From: CAVYGN01 sp964413265
GTDB lineage: Bacteria; Spirochaetota; Brevinematia; Brevinematales; JAOACQ01
NCBI GenBank assembly: GCA_964413265.1
Contig: CAYPRX010000004.1
Coordinates: 1-64,000, forward strand
DNA length: 64,000 nt
Reading direction: 5' to 3'
The notes under the pieces are model-generated. The model had not been told where the DNA came from. It did not search any database and was given only the letters and a program-made list of their open reading frames with translations. Below are positions 17,728-25,866 of this stretch, piece after piece (the first letter of the stretch is position 1; each line of letters starts with the position of its first letter). Both the position numbers and the translations under genes were made by a program.

Positions 17728-18486
17728 ATGAAATTATCCGGTAATACCATTCTTATAACCGGCGGCGGAACCGGCATAGGGTTTGCTCTTGCTGAATCCT
17801 TCCTTGCTGCAGGAAGCGAGGTTATAATCTGCGGCCGCAGGAAAGACCGTCTCGCTGAAGCGAAGGAAAAACTTCCGGCACTGAAAATTATACGCGCAGA
17901 TGTAACTGACGATAAAGACAGAAAATATCTTGTGGAATGGGTGTCCTCGAACTTCGGCAATTTTAATGTCCTGGTTAACAACGCCGGCATCCAGAGGGAT
18001 ATAGACCTTAAAAAGGGCATAAAAGAACTTCTCTCCGGAGAAAGCGAGATAAAAATAAATCTGGAAGCTCCGATCGTTCTTACAGCAATGTTCATGCCGA
18101 TCCTGATGAAGGCAAGGGATCCAGCTATCATCAATGTATCATCGGGGCTGGGCTTCGTACCTGCGGCAGGGATGCCTGTGTATTGTGCAACAAAGTCAGC
18201 CATTCATTCATTTTCAATGTCACTGAGATACCAGCTTCGTGAAATCGGAATAAAGGTATTCGAATTGATCCCTCCAGGTGTGGACAGCGAACTTAATGCG
18301 CAGGGCAGGGCTAAGAGAAAATACAGCTCCACCGGCGTTCAGCCGGCTGAATTTGCAGCGGCTGTAATTAAGGGCCTCCAGAACGACGAAGAGGAAATCG
18401 GATATTCCTATACAGAAAATTTTAAAAAGGCTTCACGTCAGGAACTTGACGAACATTTTATCGCCATGAACAGCAGGTGGAAATAG
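17728..18486 (+). CDS. Short-chain dehydrogenase/reductase (DltE-like)
   Basis: The ATG at 17728 lies 8 bases after GGAGGTGA; an in-frame TTG at 17722 is too close. The 252-residue product has the NAD(P) motif TGGGTGIG, NNAGI, a catalytic serine in INVSSG and YCATK. The pattern IQRDIDL and IPPGVDSEL resembles DltE/YkvO-type SDRs of unknown substrate. It is the last gene of the efflux operon, 24 bp after emrB, suggesting it modifies or detoxifies a compound also handled by the pump. That link is inferred from position only. Confidence 0.8.
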   Translation: MKLSGNTILITGGGTGIGFALAESFLAAGSEVIICGRRKDRLAEAKEKLPALKIIRADVTDDKDRKYLVEWVSSNFGNFNVLVNNAGIQRDIDLKKGIKELLSGESEIKINLEAPIVLTAMFMPILMKARDPAIINVSSGLGFVPAAGMPVYCATKSAIHSFSMSLRYQLREIGIKVFELIPPGVDSELNAQGRAKRKYSSTGVQPAEFAAAVIKGLQNDEEEIGYSYTENFKKASRQELDEHFIAMNSRWK

Positions 18487-18514
18487 GGGAAATCTCCCTC
18501 CCACTCAGCTCTTA

Positions 18515-20581
18515 TTAATTCATTGCTTCATACATATCTTTCAGGACATTAAAGGCCTCATCCACATAGATATCCCTGGACAGACTTTTCATATATATTT
18601 CCATTTTATCTTTTCTGTCACTGTAATCACCCTCGACCTTTTCGCCCTCTGGAATTTCGACTTCAAAGAAATTTGTATTGTCTAGAAGCCTGTTGATACT
18701 TTCCCCCAGTTCTTTCGATGTTTTCTGCTCTTTCATCAGATTTGAAAGCTGAAGTTCTTTAGGACTGTTCATCTGCTCCTTCATTAACTGTGCATTTGAG
18801 GAAATAAGATTGAATATTTTATTATTTCTTACTCTTTCCCTGCTTTTAGCCCTAAGATCTTCTATATCATAAGCAGTGTCCCATTTTGAATAATTCAGAA
18901 TCCTCGTAGTATCCCATTGGAGCGGGTATTCCATCGAACCTTCACCCAGTTCCATGGCTATGTAGGGATCAGGAAGGGGAATATCCCCGGTGACGCCTTT
19001 CAGCTGGGTTGAATCGCCGTTGATCCTGTAAAATTTCTGGACTGTAAGTTTAACCGAGCCGAGTGGCTTCAAATCGTTGAATATTAGATATGAGTCAAGG
19101 TCGACAACCTGCTGTACAGTCCCCTTTCCGTATGTATGTTCACCAATTATAACGGCACGCCTGTAATCCTGAAGAGCTGCTGCAACGATTTCAGATGCCG
19201 AAGCACTGAAAGTATTTATCATTACGACGAGAGGGCCATTATACACGATGCCGGAATCTGGATCATTATATGTTCTCGTTCCTCTCTGATCCCTGACCTG
19301 AAGAACAGGCCCTCCTGTGATGAAAAATCCCGCAATTCTCAGGGCGTCTTCAAGTGAACCGCCTCCGTTATTTCTTAAATCCAGAATGAGACCTGAAACA
19401 TTTTCATTTTTCAGGTTTTCCAGCTCTTTTCTGATATCATCGGCAGAATTTCTGCCGTTTTTATTGTTAAAATCGTTGTAAAACTCGGGAAGATAAATAT
19501 ATCCGTATTTTATGCCGCTTTCAGTATCATCTATGATATCGGATCTGGCATAAGTGTCTTCAAGGACTACTTTATCCCTTATTATTGGAATGATCTGTAT
19601 ACCACCGTCCGGCTTTTTTACGGTCAGCCGTACTTCAGTCCCCTTGGGCCCTCTTATCAATTTAACAACTTCCTTTACAGGCATATTGACAATATCAACT
19701 GGTTCGCTTGAGCCCTGTCCGACTTTCAGTATCGAGTCTCCGCTTTTGAGGATATTCTGACGCCATGCCGCGCTGCCAGGAATGATATCCTGGACCTTGA
19801 TAGTATCTCCTTCTTCCTTGAGCTGCGCACCGATTCCCTCGAAGGTTCCGCTGAGAGTTATATCAAAATCTTTTTTTTCATCAGGAGACATAAATGACGA
19901 ATGAGGGTCAAACGTCTCTGCAATTACATTCAGATAATTATAGAACTGTTCTTCATCTTTTTCATCTTCCATTCTGTCAAGCATCTGGTTGAAAATTTTG
20001 GCTACTTTCTCCCTCGCGCTCTTTTCAATATCAGGATCGAAAGCAGTATTTTCATTGGATTTTTCAGATGTGGTTTCGAGGTACTGCTGCAGGACTTCGT
20101 ATTTTAAATATTTTTTCAAAAAATCTTTTTGTTCTTCCGTCGTCGTGCAATAATCTCTTTTTTTAGGATTGAATTCAACTGTTTCTTCCTCATTAAAGTT
20201 AAACGGATTTTTCAGGATTTCATTCCCGTAAGTTCTCACTTCCTTTATTCTTTTAACCATAATGGTTCTGGACAGGTCGATTAGGCTTATGTTATTATCC
20301 AGGAAATCATCCCCCATAGTAGCCTCAAAACTGCTCAATTTTTCTATGTCTTCCTTAAGCAAAAATCTTTTATAGTAATCAAGATTTTTTAAATAAAGCT
20401 TAAAAGCATTAGTTGAAAATTCCGGGGTGAAATTCTCTCCGCAGTAATGATCCTTCAGTACCTCTGCCATCAATCTCATGGTAATCCTTTCCTTTTGTCC
20501 TGCTTCAGCTCCATACAGCAGTACAAAAGCCGAGAAAAATAACGCTGCTGCTGTTAAATATCTTTTCAACAAATTACTCAT
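18515..20581 (-). CDS. prc: Tail-specific periplasmic protease (Prc/Tsp, S41)
   Basis: The start is the ATG at 20581, 8 bases after CAGGAG, overlapping the stop of the upstream glycosyltransferase; an in-frame ATG at 20611 lies within that gene. The 688-residue product has a signal peptide (LTAAALFFSAFVLLYG), an N-terminal helical Tsp domain (RITMRLMAEVLKDHYC), a PDZ domain (GTFEGIGAQLKEEGD), the catalytic region with Ser in FSASASEIVAAAL and Lys in GKGTVQ, and a C-terminal DUF3340-like part. It degrades periplasmic proteins with exposed C-termini. The length matches Prc rather than the shorter CtpA. Confidence 0.9.
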   Translation of the reverse strand: MSNLLKRYLTAAALFFSAFVLLYGAEAGQKERITMRLMAEVLKDHYCGENFTPEFSTNAFKLYLKNLDYYKRFLLKEDIEKLSSFEATMGDDFLDNNISLIDLSRTIMVKRIKEVRTYGNEILKNPFNFNEEETVEFNPKKRDYCTTTEEQKDFLKKYLKYEVLQQYLETTSEKSNENTAFDPDIEKSAREKVAKIFNQMLDRMEDEKDEEQFYNYLNVIAETFDPHSSFMSPDEKKDFDITLSGTFEGIGAQLKEEGDTIKVQDIIPGSAAWRQNILKSGDSILKVGQGSSEPVDIVNMPVKEVVKLIRGPKGTEVRLTVKKPDGGIQIIPIIRDKVVLEDTYARSDIIDDTESGIKYGYIYLPEFYNDFNNKNGRNSADDIRKELENLKNENVSGLILDLRNNGGGSLEDALRIAGFFITGGPVLQVRDQRGTRTYNDPDSGIVYNGPLVVMINTFSASASEIVAAALQDYRRAVIIGEHTYGKGTVQQVVDLDSYLIFNDLKPLGSVKLTVQKFYRINGDSTQLKGVTGDIPLPDPYIAMELGEGSMEYPLQWDTTRILNYSKWDTAYDIEDLRAKSRERVRNNKIFNLISSNAQLMKEQMNSPKELQLSNLMKEQKTSKELGESINRLLDNTNFFEVEIPEGEKVEGDYSDRKDKMEIYMKSLSRDIYVDEAFNVLKDMYEAMN

Positions 20582-21560
20582 TAACTTCGCTCCTGTGATA
20601 AATTTTTTCACTCTTCTTACTGAAATTTATCGTTTTATCCACTATGTATTCCGGCCTCCCCTTAACCTCATCAAAAACGCTTCCTATATATTCCCCGAGG
20701 ACGCCTATTGTTAAGAGCTGCACCCCGCCGAAAAAAACCAGGGTAATAATGGTCGATGCCCAGCCTGGGACCGTTCTGATTATATTTGAGAACTTTGCTA
20801 CAAAAACATATCCTACGAGTGCGAGCCCGACTATAATACTGAAAAAACCGAGGGTTATTGCGATTTTCAGCGGTTTTTTCGTAAAATAAAGAAACCCTGT
20901 AGTTGCAAAAGCTACCATCTTTCCCAGTGGATATTTAGTCCTGCCGGCCGCCCTCGGGTTGCGTGTATAGCAAAACGGATATTGCCTGAAGCCGACCCAG
21001 CTTATCAGACCCCTTATATATTTATTCCTTTCTTTGAGGTTTTTAAATGCATCGATAACTTTCCTGTCAATCAGCCTGAAATCTCCAGCATCGAGAGGGA
21101 TAGGTATCTCTGAAAGGGAATTCAGGGTTCTGTAAAATACTGCAGCGCTTATTTTTTTAAATAAAGAATCCCCCCTTCTTTTTTCCCGTATGCCATAAAC
21201 CACATTATAACCTTTCTCGGTATGAATACGAACCATTTCGGGAATAAGCTCGGGTGGGTCCTGAAGATCGGCATCGATTATTACTGCAATATCTCCCTTT
21301 GCATTGATGATGCCGGCTGATACTGCAGCCTGGTGGCCAAAATTTCTTGAAAAACTTATCACTTTAACACTCTTATCTCCAGCCGATATTTCTTCAAGGA
21401 ATTCAAGGGTCCTATCAGTGCTTCCATCATTGATAAAAATGAGTTCAAATCCTCTGAACCCTCCAGCAGAGAGGACAGCCTTGACCCTTCCGTAAGTCTC
21501 TTTTATCAGCACCTCTTCATTAAAACAAGGTATAACTACCGATACGAAAACGGAACTCAT
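20574..21560 (-). CDS. GT2 membrane glycosyltransferase (polyprenyl-phosphate sugar transferase type)
   Basis: This 328-residue protein has an N-terminal GT-A domain (SVVIPCFNEE, INDGSTDRT, DADLQDPPE with the metal-binding DxD) and two C-terminal membrane helices (residues about 230-250 and 265-290, ending GEYIGSVFDEVKGRPEYI). This is the layout of the DPM1/GtrB/ArnC group, which moves a sugar from a nucleotide to a polyprenyl phosphate. The exact sugar is unknown. It overlaps prc by 8 bp and has its own promoter upstream. Confidence 0.87.
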   Translation of the reverse strand: MSSVFVSVVIPCFNEEVLIKETYGRVKAVLSAGGFRGFELIFINDGSTDRTLEFLEEISAGDKSVKVISFSRNFGHQAAVSAGIINAKGDIAVIIDADLQDPPELIPEMVRIHTEKGYNVVYGIREKRRGDSLFKKISAAVFYRTLNSLSEIPIPLDAGDFRLIDRKVIDAFKNLKERNKYIRGLISWVGFRQYPFCYTRNPRAAGRTKYPLGKMVAFATTGFLYFTKKPLKIAITLGFFSIIVGLALVGYVFVAKFSNIIRTVPGWASTIITLVFFGGVQLLTIGVLGEYIGSVFDEVKGRPEYIVDKTINFSKKSEKIYHRSEVNE

Positions 21561-21612
21561 CTGTGCCCACTCCCCGGGCCGCCTATTGCGGTGATATGAA
21601 TGATATCATTTT

Positions 21613-21641
21613 ATAATAAATTCAGTAAAGAATAAAATCAA
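21613..21641 (-). promoter_or_regulatory. Promoter of the glycosyltransferase-prc operon
   Basis: On the minus strand TTGATT (21636-21641) and TATTAT (21613-21618) are 17 bp apart, about 53 bp before the glycosyltransferase start. Confidence 0.5.
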
Positions 21642-21703
21642 GTAATTCTCTATTCTGACAACTTATTCTCCTTTTTCCATTCCTTGATTAAGTCTAAAAT
21701 GTC

Positions 21704-21732
21704 TTGATATTTTCGAGTTTAAAGATTATATT
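21704..21732 (+). promoter_or_regulatory. Promoter of the DUF4342 gene
   Basis: TTGATA (21704-21709) and TATATT (21727-21732) are separated by 17 bp, close to the ATG at 21748. The leader would be very short, though GGAGG is still included. Confidence 0.5.
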
Positions 21733-21747
21733 ATTCCGGAGGTTCTT

Positions 21748-22014
21748 ATGCCCGATCAAGCAAAAGAAAAAGTCAGGACTGAGGAATTCAAGGTCAGCGG
21801 TGACAGCCTTCTTTCCAGGATCAGGGAAATAATACACGAAGGCAATATCCGCCGAATTACCATTAAAAACGATGAAGGTCAGAGCCTTATTGAGATTCCC
21901 CTTACCCTTGGCGTCATCGGCGCGGTGCTACTCCCCGTCTGGGCCGCTATAGGAGCTATTGCCGCACTGGCTGTCAACTTCAGAATCGTCGTGGAAAAAG
22001 TCGAGGACAGATAA
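21748..22014 (+). CDS. DUF4342 small membrane-associated protein
   Basis: This 88-residue protein has a charged N-terminus (TEEFKVSGDSLLSRIREIIHEG), the DUF4342 core IRRITIKNDEGQSLIEIPLT, and a hydrophobic segment LGVIGAVLLPVWAAIGAIAA followed by a short tail. The family is widespread and uncharacterised. A GGAGG site lies 6 bases before the ATG. It appears to be a single-gene unit with its own promoter. Confidence 0.75.
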   Translation: MPDQAKEKVRTEEFKVSGDSLLSRIREIIHEGNIRRITIKNDEGQSLIEIPLTLGVIGAVLLPVWAAIGAIAALAVNFRIVVEKVEDR

Positions 22015-22088
22015 TAAGGCATCCGGCAGCAGAACAGTAGTGCCCTGAATTCTCCCAAGTTTCACGCTTTTATTAAGCCCTCCTTAAT

Positions 22089-22117
22089 TTGAAGATAAGG
22101 CTTTTTTATAGTATACT
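22089..22117 (+). promoter_or_regulatory. Promoter of the TPR-like lipoprotein gene
   Basis: TTGAAG (22089-22094) and TATACT (22112-22117) are 17 bp apart. The spacer contains GGCTTTTTTA, which pairs weakly with AAGCC upstream, so the same stretch could also act as a terminator for the preceding gene. Confidence 0.5.
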
Positions 22118-22155
22118 TTAATTCAAGATATGTTTTAATTGAATGAGGAGAATTC

Positions 22156-22551
22156 ATGAAAATAAAATTCGCATTGTTTTTAATTGCCATAGTCTTTTTA
22201 TTTGCCGGGTGCAGCGGTCTTAATGTCATTCCGGAAAAGGATCTTGTAACATTCCCGATAAAAAAGGTTATGGAATTGGGGGCCCAGAATTACAGCTATT
22301 ATCACCTTGATGAAGCCTCATATTACTATACTGAAATCGGTAAAATTTTCACTAACGATACTCCTGAGAATATAGACGGTCGGGCATGGTCTAAATATGA
22401 ACTCGGATTTATAAAGTATATCGAGGGAAGATACAGTGATGCGGACAAATATTTTGACGAGTGTCTTGCAATGAAGCTTACCCTCCAGGCGCCCCAGATA
22501 CTCGCTCAGGAAATGAAAGACAAAATAAAAGCATTAAAAAATAAACCATGA
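22156..22551 (+). CDS. Small lipoprotein with TPR-like helices
   Basis: This 131-residue protein has a lipoprotein signal peptide ending in the lipobox FAGC (Cys19). The mature part is helical with TPR-like pairing (DEASYYYTEIGKIF and RYSDADKYFDECLAM). It would be anchored in the periplasm or outer membrane. Function is unknown. It converges on lptB with only 10 bp between stops. A GAGGAG site precedes the ATG. Confidence 0.75.
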   Translation: MKIKFALFLIAIVFLFAGCSGLNVIPEKDLVTFPIKKVMELGAQNYSYYHLDEASYYYTEIGKIFTNDTPENIDGRAWSKYELGFIKYIEGRYSDADKYFDECLAMKLTLQAPQILAQEMKDKIKALKNKP

Positions 22552-22561
22552 TCAGCATATC

Positions 22562-23326
22562 TCACATTACAAAATCCCTTCCAAGGTAGATGCGCCGGGC
22601 CTCTTTGTTGGTAATCAGCTCTTCGGAAGTGCCGCTGACGAGAATTTTCCCTTCATGGATTATATAAGCCCTGTCGGTGATTTTTAGAGTTTCACGCACA
22701 TTGTGGTCTGTTATCAGTATCCCGAGCTTTCTATCTTTTTTTAACTGAAGAATGATGTTCTGAATATCAGCAATCGCTATCGGATCGATGCCTGTAAATG
22801 GCTCATCGAGCAGAAGAAAATCAGGGTTTATGGATAAGATTCTTGCAACCTCTGTTCTGCGTTTTTCTCCCCCGGAAAGGGTATAGGCCTTCTGGAACCT
22901 AATCTTCTCAAGTCCGAGTTCACTGATCAGTGAATCAACTATCTCTTCGATTTTATTTCTTTCCATCCCTTTAAGATCAAGAACGCTCCGAATATTATCC
23001 TCAACTGAAAGTTTCCGGAATATTGAATTTTCCTGCGGAAGGTAACCGATGCCCATCAGAGCCCTTTTGAACATTGGAAAACCGGCGATATTCTCGTTCT
23101 TCAGGAATACCTTACCGCCATCGGGCTTGATAAGACCGACAATTATGTAAAAAGTGGTGGTTTTTCCTGCTCCGTTTGGCCCGAGAAGTCCGACTATCTC
23201 TCCCTGTTTGATATGAAAAGAAATATCATCCACAACCCTTCTTTTTTTATAGATCTTAACAAGATTTTCAGCCAATATACCGCTGGAGAGGGATTTAATC
23301 GGTTCCTCTGAGAGCAGACTATTCAT
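22562..23326 (-). CDS. lptB: Lipopolysaccharide-export ABC ATPase LptB
   Basis: This 254-residue ATPase has Walker A (GPNGAGKTT), the signature LSGGEKRR, Walker B (FLLLDEPFTGIDP) and the switch His in TDHNVRET. The LptB-specific features are GYLPQENSIFRKLSVEDNI and the ending RRIYLGRDF. It powers extraction of lipopolysaccharide or a similar glycolipid from the inner membrane with LptFG, which are not in the window. It lies 3 bp after accD, last in a ctpA-accD-lptB operon. The N-terminus is about 15 residues longer than usual. Confidence 0.92.
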   Translation of the reverse strand: MNSLLSEEPIKSLSSGILAENLVKIYKKRRVVDDISFHIKQGEIVGLLGPNGAGKTTTFYIIVGLIKPDGGKVFLKNENIAGFPMFKRALMGIGYLPQENSIFRKLSVEDNIRSVLDLKGMERNKIEEIVDSLISELGLEKIRFQKAYTLSGGEKRRTEVARILSINPDFLLLDEPFTGIDPIAIADIQNIILQLKKDRKLGILITDHNVRETLKITDRAYIIHEGKILVSGTSEELITNKEARRIYLGRDFVM

Positions 23327-23329
23327 ATC

Positions 23330-24160
23330 TTACTCCGTAGCATACCGGATAATATTCGAAATTATATTTTTTAAATCCTTTCTCTCCGCTACGATGTCAA
23401 TAAAGCCATGGTCAAGAAGAAATTCAGCACGCTGGAATCCGGCAGGAAGTTTCTGTTTTATAGTTCCCTCGATTACTCTGGCTCCGGTAAAGCCTATGAG
23501 AGCGTTTTTCTCAGCTATATTAAAATCGCCCAGCATGGCGAAAGACGCCGTAACTCCTGCCATTGTCGGATCGGTCAGTACTGAAATGAAAAGACCCCCG
23601 CTCTGTGAATACCTTTTCAGGGCAGAGGAAGTTTTTACCATCTGCATGAGTGATAATATTCCCTCCTGCATACGGGCCCCGCCCGATGTTGCTACAATCA
23701 CAAGAGGTCTTCTGTTAGCATGTGCCGATTCAATTGTCATAGTTACCTTTTCGCCGACTACAGACCCCATACTTGCCCCTAAAAAGGCAAAATCCATAAC
23801 CCCAATATCGATCATCCTGCCATTAAGTTTTCCGTAGCCTGTGACAATTGCTTCCTGCAGGTTAGTTATTTCCATCTGTTTCCTGATTTTATCATCATAA
23901 TCTGGAAAATCAAGAGGGTTGACTGTAATGAGGTTTGTGCAGGTTTCAACGAAGGTTCCGGCATCGATCAGGGTCTGGATTCTTTCCATAGCCGAGAGCT
24001 TGTCATGATAACCGCAATGGGTGCATACATGAAGATTTTCCTCCCATTCCTTGTTGTATATTATGGCGCTGCAGCTCGCGCATTTCTTCCATAACCCTGC
24101 GTTGATCTTAGCAAACTGATTCTTTTTAACAACATATTTCGGTTTTTCAAACCAAACCAT
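23330..24160 (-). CDS. accD: Acetyl-CoA carboxylase carboxyltransferase subunit beta
   Basis: This 276-residue protein has the N-terminal zinc ribbon (CASC and CTHC, residues about 27-49) and the crotonase-fold carboxyltransferase core with GASMGSVVGEK, SGGARMQEG and GFTGARVIEGT. It transfers the carboxyl group from biotin to acetyl-CoA in the first step of fatty-acid synthesis. accA and accBC are not nearby. It is the middle gene of the ctpA-accD-lptB operon. Confidence 0.96.
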   Translation of the reverse strand: MVWFEKPKYVVKKNQFAKINAGLWKKCASCSAIIYNKEWEENLHVCTHCGYHDKLSAMERIQTLIDAGTFVETCTNLITVNPLDFPDYDDKIRKQMEITNLQEAIVTGYGKLNGRMIDIGVMDFAFLGASMGSVVGEKVTMTIESAHANRRPLVIVATSGGARMQEGILSLMQMVKTSSALKRYSQSGGLFISVLTDPTMAGVTASFAMLGDFNIAEKNALIGFTGARVIEGTIKQKLPAGFQRAEFLLDHGFIDIVAERKDLKNIISNIIRYATE

Positions 24161-24183
24161 AGAATTTAAACTCCCGGAAAAGT

Positions 24184-25677
24184 TTATTTTGCTTCCCAGT
24201 AAGTCTTAAAAGGCTTTGCATATTTGCTATAGTTCTGGATTACATTAAGAGCTTTAATAAGCTGATTATCATAAACAAGGTCATAAACAGGCGGTATGGA
24301 ATTCTCGCTCTTCTGAAGCTCGATAAGGTAATTGAGAGACCTTTCGCTGATGTTAAAACCCTTTGAAATAAGTTCCTGTCTTAAATTCTTTAATTTTTCA
24401 GGGTTTATATTACCGTTTTTAGACGTAAAATCCCTTATGATGTTCGTGGTCTCTAATTTCACGATTGCTGTTTTTTCATCGTCACCTAATGCCTCATACC
24501 AGTATTTTTCTGTCACACTGGGTGTGAGTCCGATCTTGTCTATGCAGATGCCGGAAGGGGTATAATACCTTGCTACAGTGTACTTGATGGTTGAACCGTC
24601 ATCAGGAAACGTGTATGTTTTCTGAACTGAACCCTTTCCGAAGCTTTTCATGCCGACAAGTATGCCCCTTCCCGTATCCTGCATGGCCCCTGCGAAAATC
24701 TCACTCGCACTCGCGCTTCCCTGGTTTATTAAGACTACAAGAGGCAATTCCCGTGGAACGAAAGTCAGATCTTTCTTCGCCATGAATTCCTGGTTATTAT
24801 CAGGGATTCTTCCCCGAGTATATACGATTATCCCTTCGTTTAAAAAATAATTTACACAATCGGCCACTATATTAAGCAGTCCACCGGGATTATTTCTCAG
24901 GTCAACGATAAGACCCGCCGGCTTCTTCGCAAGAACATCCTTAAGCTGCTTTTTAAATTCGTCGGCGGTGGGTACGCTGAATTCAATCATCTTTATATAG
25001 CCGTATTTCTTGTTACTGAAATCTATGAAGTCCGACTTTACTGTCTTGAGCTTGATCTCCTCCCTGGTCATAGAAATCTTAAACGGTTCGGCGACACCTT
25101 CCCTCTGAATGGTTATGGTCAATCTTGAGCCTATGTTTCCGCGAAGCTTTTCAATGGCATCTTTGACTGATATTCCTTTCGATGATATCCCATCTATCTC
25201 TATTATTCTATCGCCGGGTTTAATACCGGCTCTCCAGGCCGGCGTATCTTCCATAGGGGAAATAACGGTCAGCTCACCGTCTTTGATATCGATCTGAAGC
25301 CCAACACCTCCGAAACTCCCGGTGACATCTATGCTGAATTCTCTTGCTTCGGCTGGATCCATGAACATAGTATATGGATCGTTAAGGCTATCCATCAAAC
25401 CCTTCATTGTTCCATACCAGAGGTTGCTGGCGCTGACCATCTTCTCGTCATAAAATTCTTTTTTTATGACATTATAACTTTCCGCATACATCCTGTAGAA
25501 TTTAAAGTAGCTGTTCTCATCGGGGTTAAGTGCATTCAGAAGAGTATTTGTTCCGTAAGTATCGGCATAAACGATATCCGATGCGAGGAAAAGTTTATTT
25601 AGAGTCAGCAACCCGATCCCGAAGATGAATCCCGCGATAAATATAATAAAGATATAGAACTTTTTAAACTGTTTCAT
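24184..25677 (-). CDS. ctpA: Carboxy-terminal processing protease CtpA (S41)
   Basis: This 497-residue protein has one N-terminal membrane anchor (FYIFIIFIAGFIFGIGLL), a PDZ domain (SFGGVGLQIDIKDGEL to GDRIIEIDG) and the S41 catalytic domain with Ser in GSASASEIFAGAM and Lys in FGKGSVQ. It cleaves C-termini of periplasmic proteins. This second S41 protease differs from the longer Prc-type enzyme at 18.5-20.6 kb in length and in lacking the N-terminal Tsp domain. It is first in the operon with accD and lptB. Confidence 0.93.
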   Translation of the reverse strand: MKQFKKFYIFIIFIAGFIFGIGLLTLNKLFLASDIVYADTYGTNTLLNALNPDENSYFKFYRMYAESYNVIKKEFYDEKMVSASNLWYGTMKGLMDSLNDPYTMFMDPAEAREFSIDVTGSFGGVGLQIDIKDGELTVISPMEDTPAWRAGIKPGDRIIEIDGISSKGISVKDAIEKLRGNIGSRLTITIQREGVAEPFKISMTREEIKLKTVKSDFIDFSNKKYGYIKMIEFSVPTADEFKKQLKDVLAKKPAGLIVDLRNNPGGLLNIVADCVNYFLNEGIIVYTRGRIPDNNQEFMAKKDLTFVPRELPLVVLINQGSASASEIFAGAMQDTGRGILVGMKSFGKGSVQKTYTFPDDGSTIKYTVARYYTPSGICIDKIGLTPSVTEKYWYEALGDDEKTAIVKLETTNIIRDFTSKNGNINPEKLKNLRQELISKGFNISERSLNYLIELQKSENSIPPVYDLVYDNQLIKALNVIQNYSKYAKPFKTYWEAK

Positions 25678-25717
25678 AGTAATAACCTCTTTATGGTATA
25701 TGCAAAATATATTTTAT

Positions 25718-25746
25718 ATTATATTTTATTATCATTTAATGCACAA
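25718..25746 (-). promoter_or_regulatory. Promoter of the ctpA-accD-lptB operon
   Basis: On the minus strand TTGTGC (25741-25746) and TATAAT (25718-25723) are 17 bp apart, about 40 bp before the ctpA start. Confidence 0.5.
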
Positions 25747-25824
25747 TAAAAGCTATTAATTATTTCAGAAAAGGGAAATTACCGTTTAGAGACCCAAAAC
25801 TTTCAAAAAAGCTCATCATATGGT

Positions 25825-25840
25825 AATCTATATATAGATT
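25825..25840. promoter_or_regulatory. 16-bp palindrome in the secA leader
   Basis: AATCTATATATAGATT is a perfect palindrome that ends 10 bp before the AAGGAG ribosome site of secA. It could be an operator or a leader hairpin; no regulator is implied by the neighbours. Confidence 0.3.
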
Positions 25841-25866
25841 GAAAATGGTTAAGGAGCCTTAACTGT

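Noticed and set aside
17457..18203. Long leftward frame across the emrB/SDR junction
   Set aside because: It is antisense to two well-supported genes with cofactor and membrane motifs.
22075..22106. AAGCC/GGCTT stem followed by a T run, as a terminator of the DUF4342 gene
   Set aside because: Only five base pairs with a long loop, and the same bases form a better promoter for the next gene.
18515..25677. Two S41 proteases as a recent duplication
   Set aside because: They differ in length, N-terminal domain and anchoring (Prc type versus CtpA type), so they are separate subfamilies.
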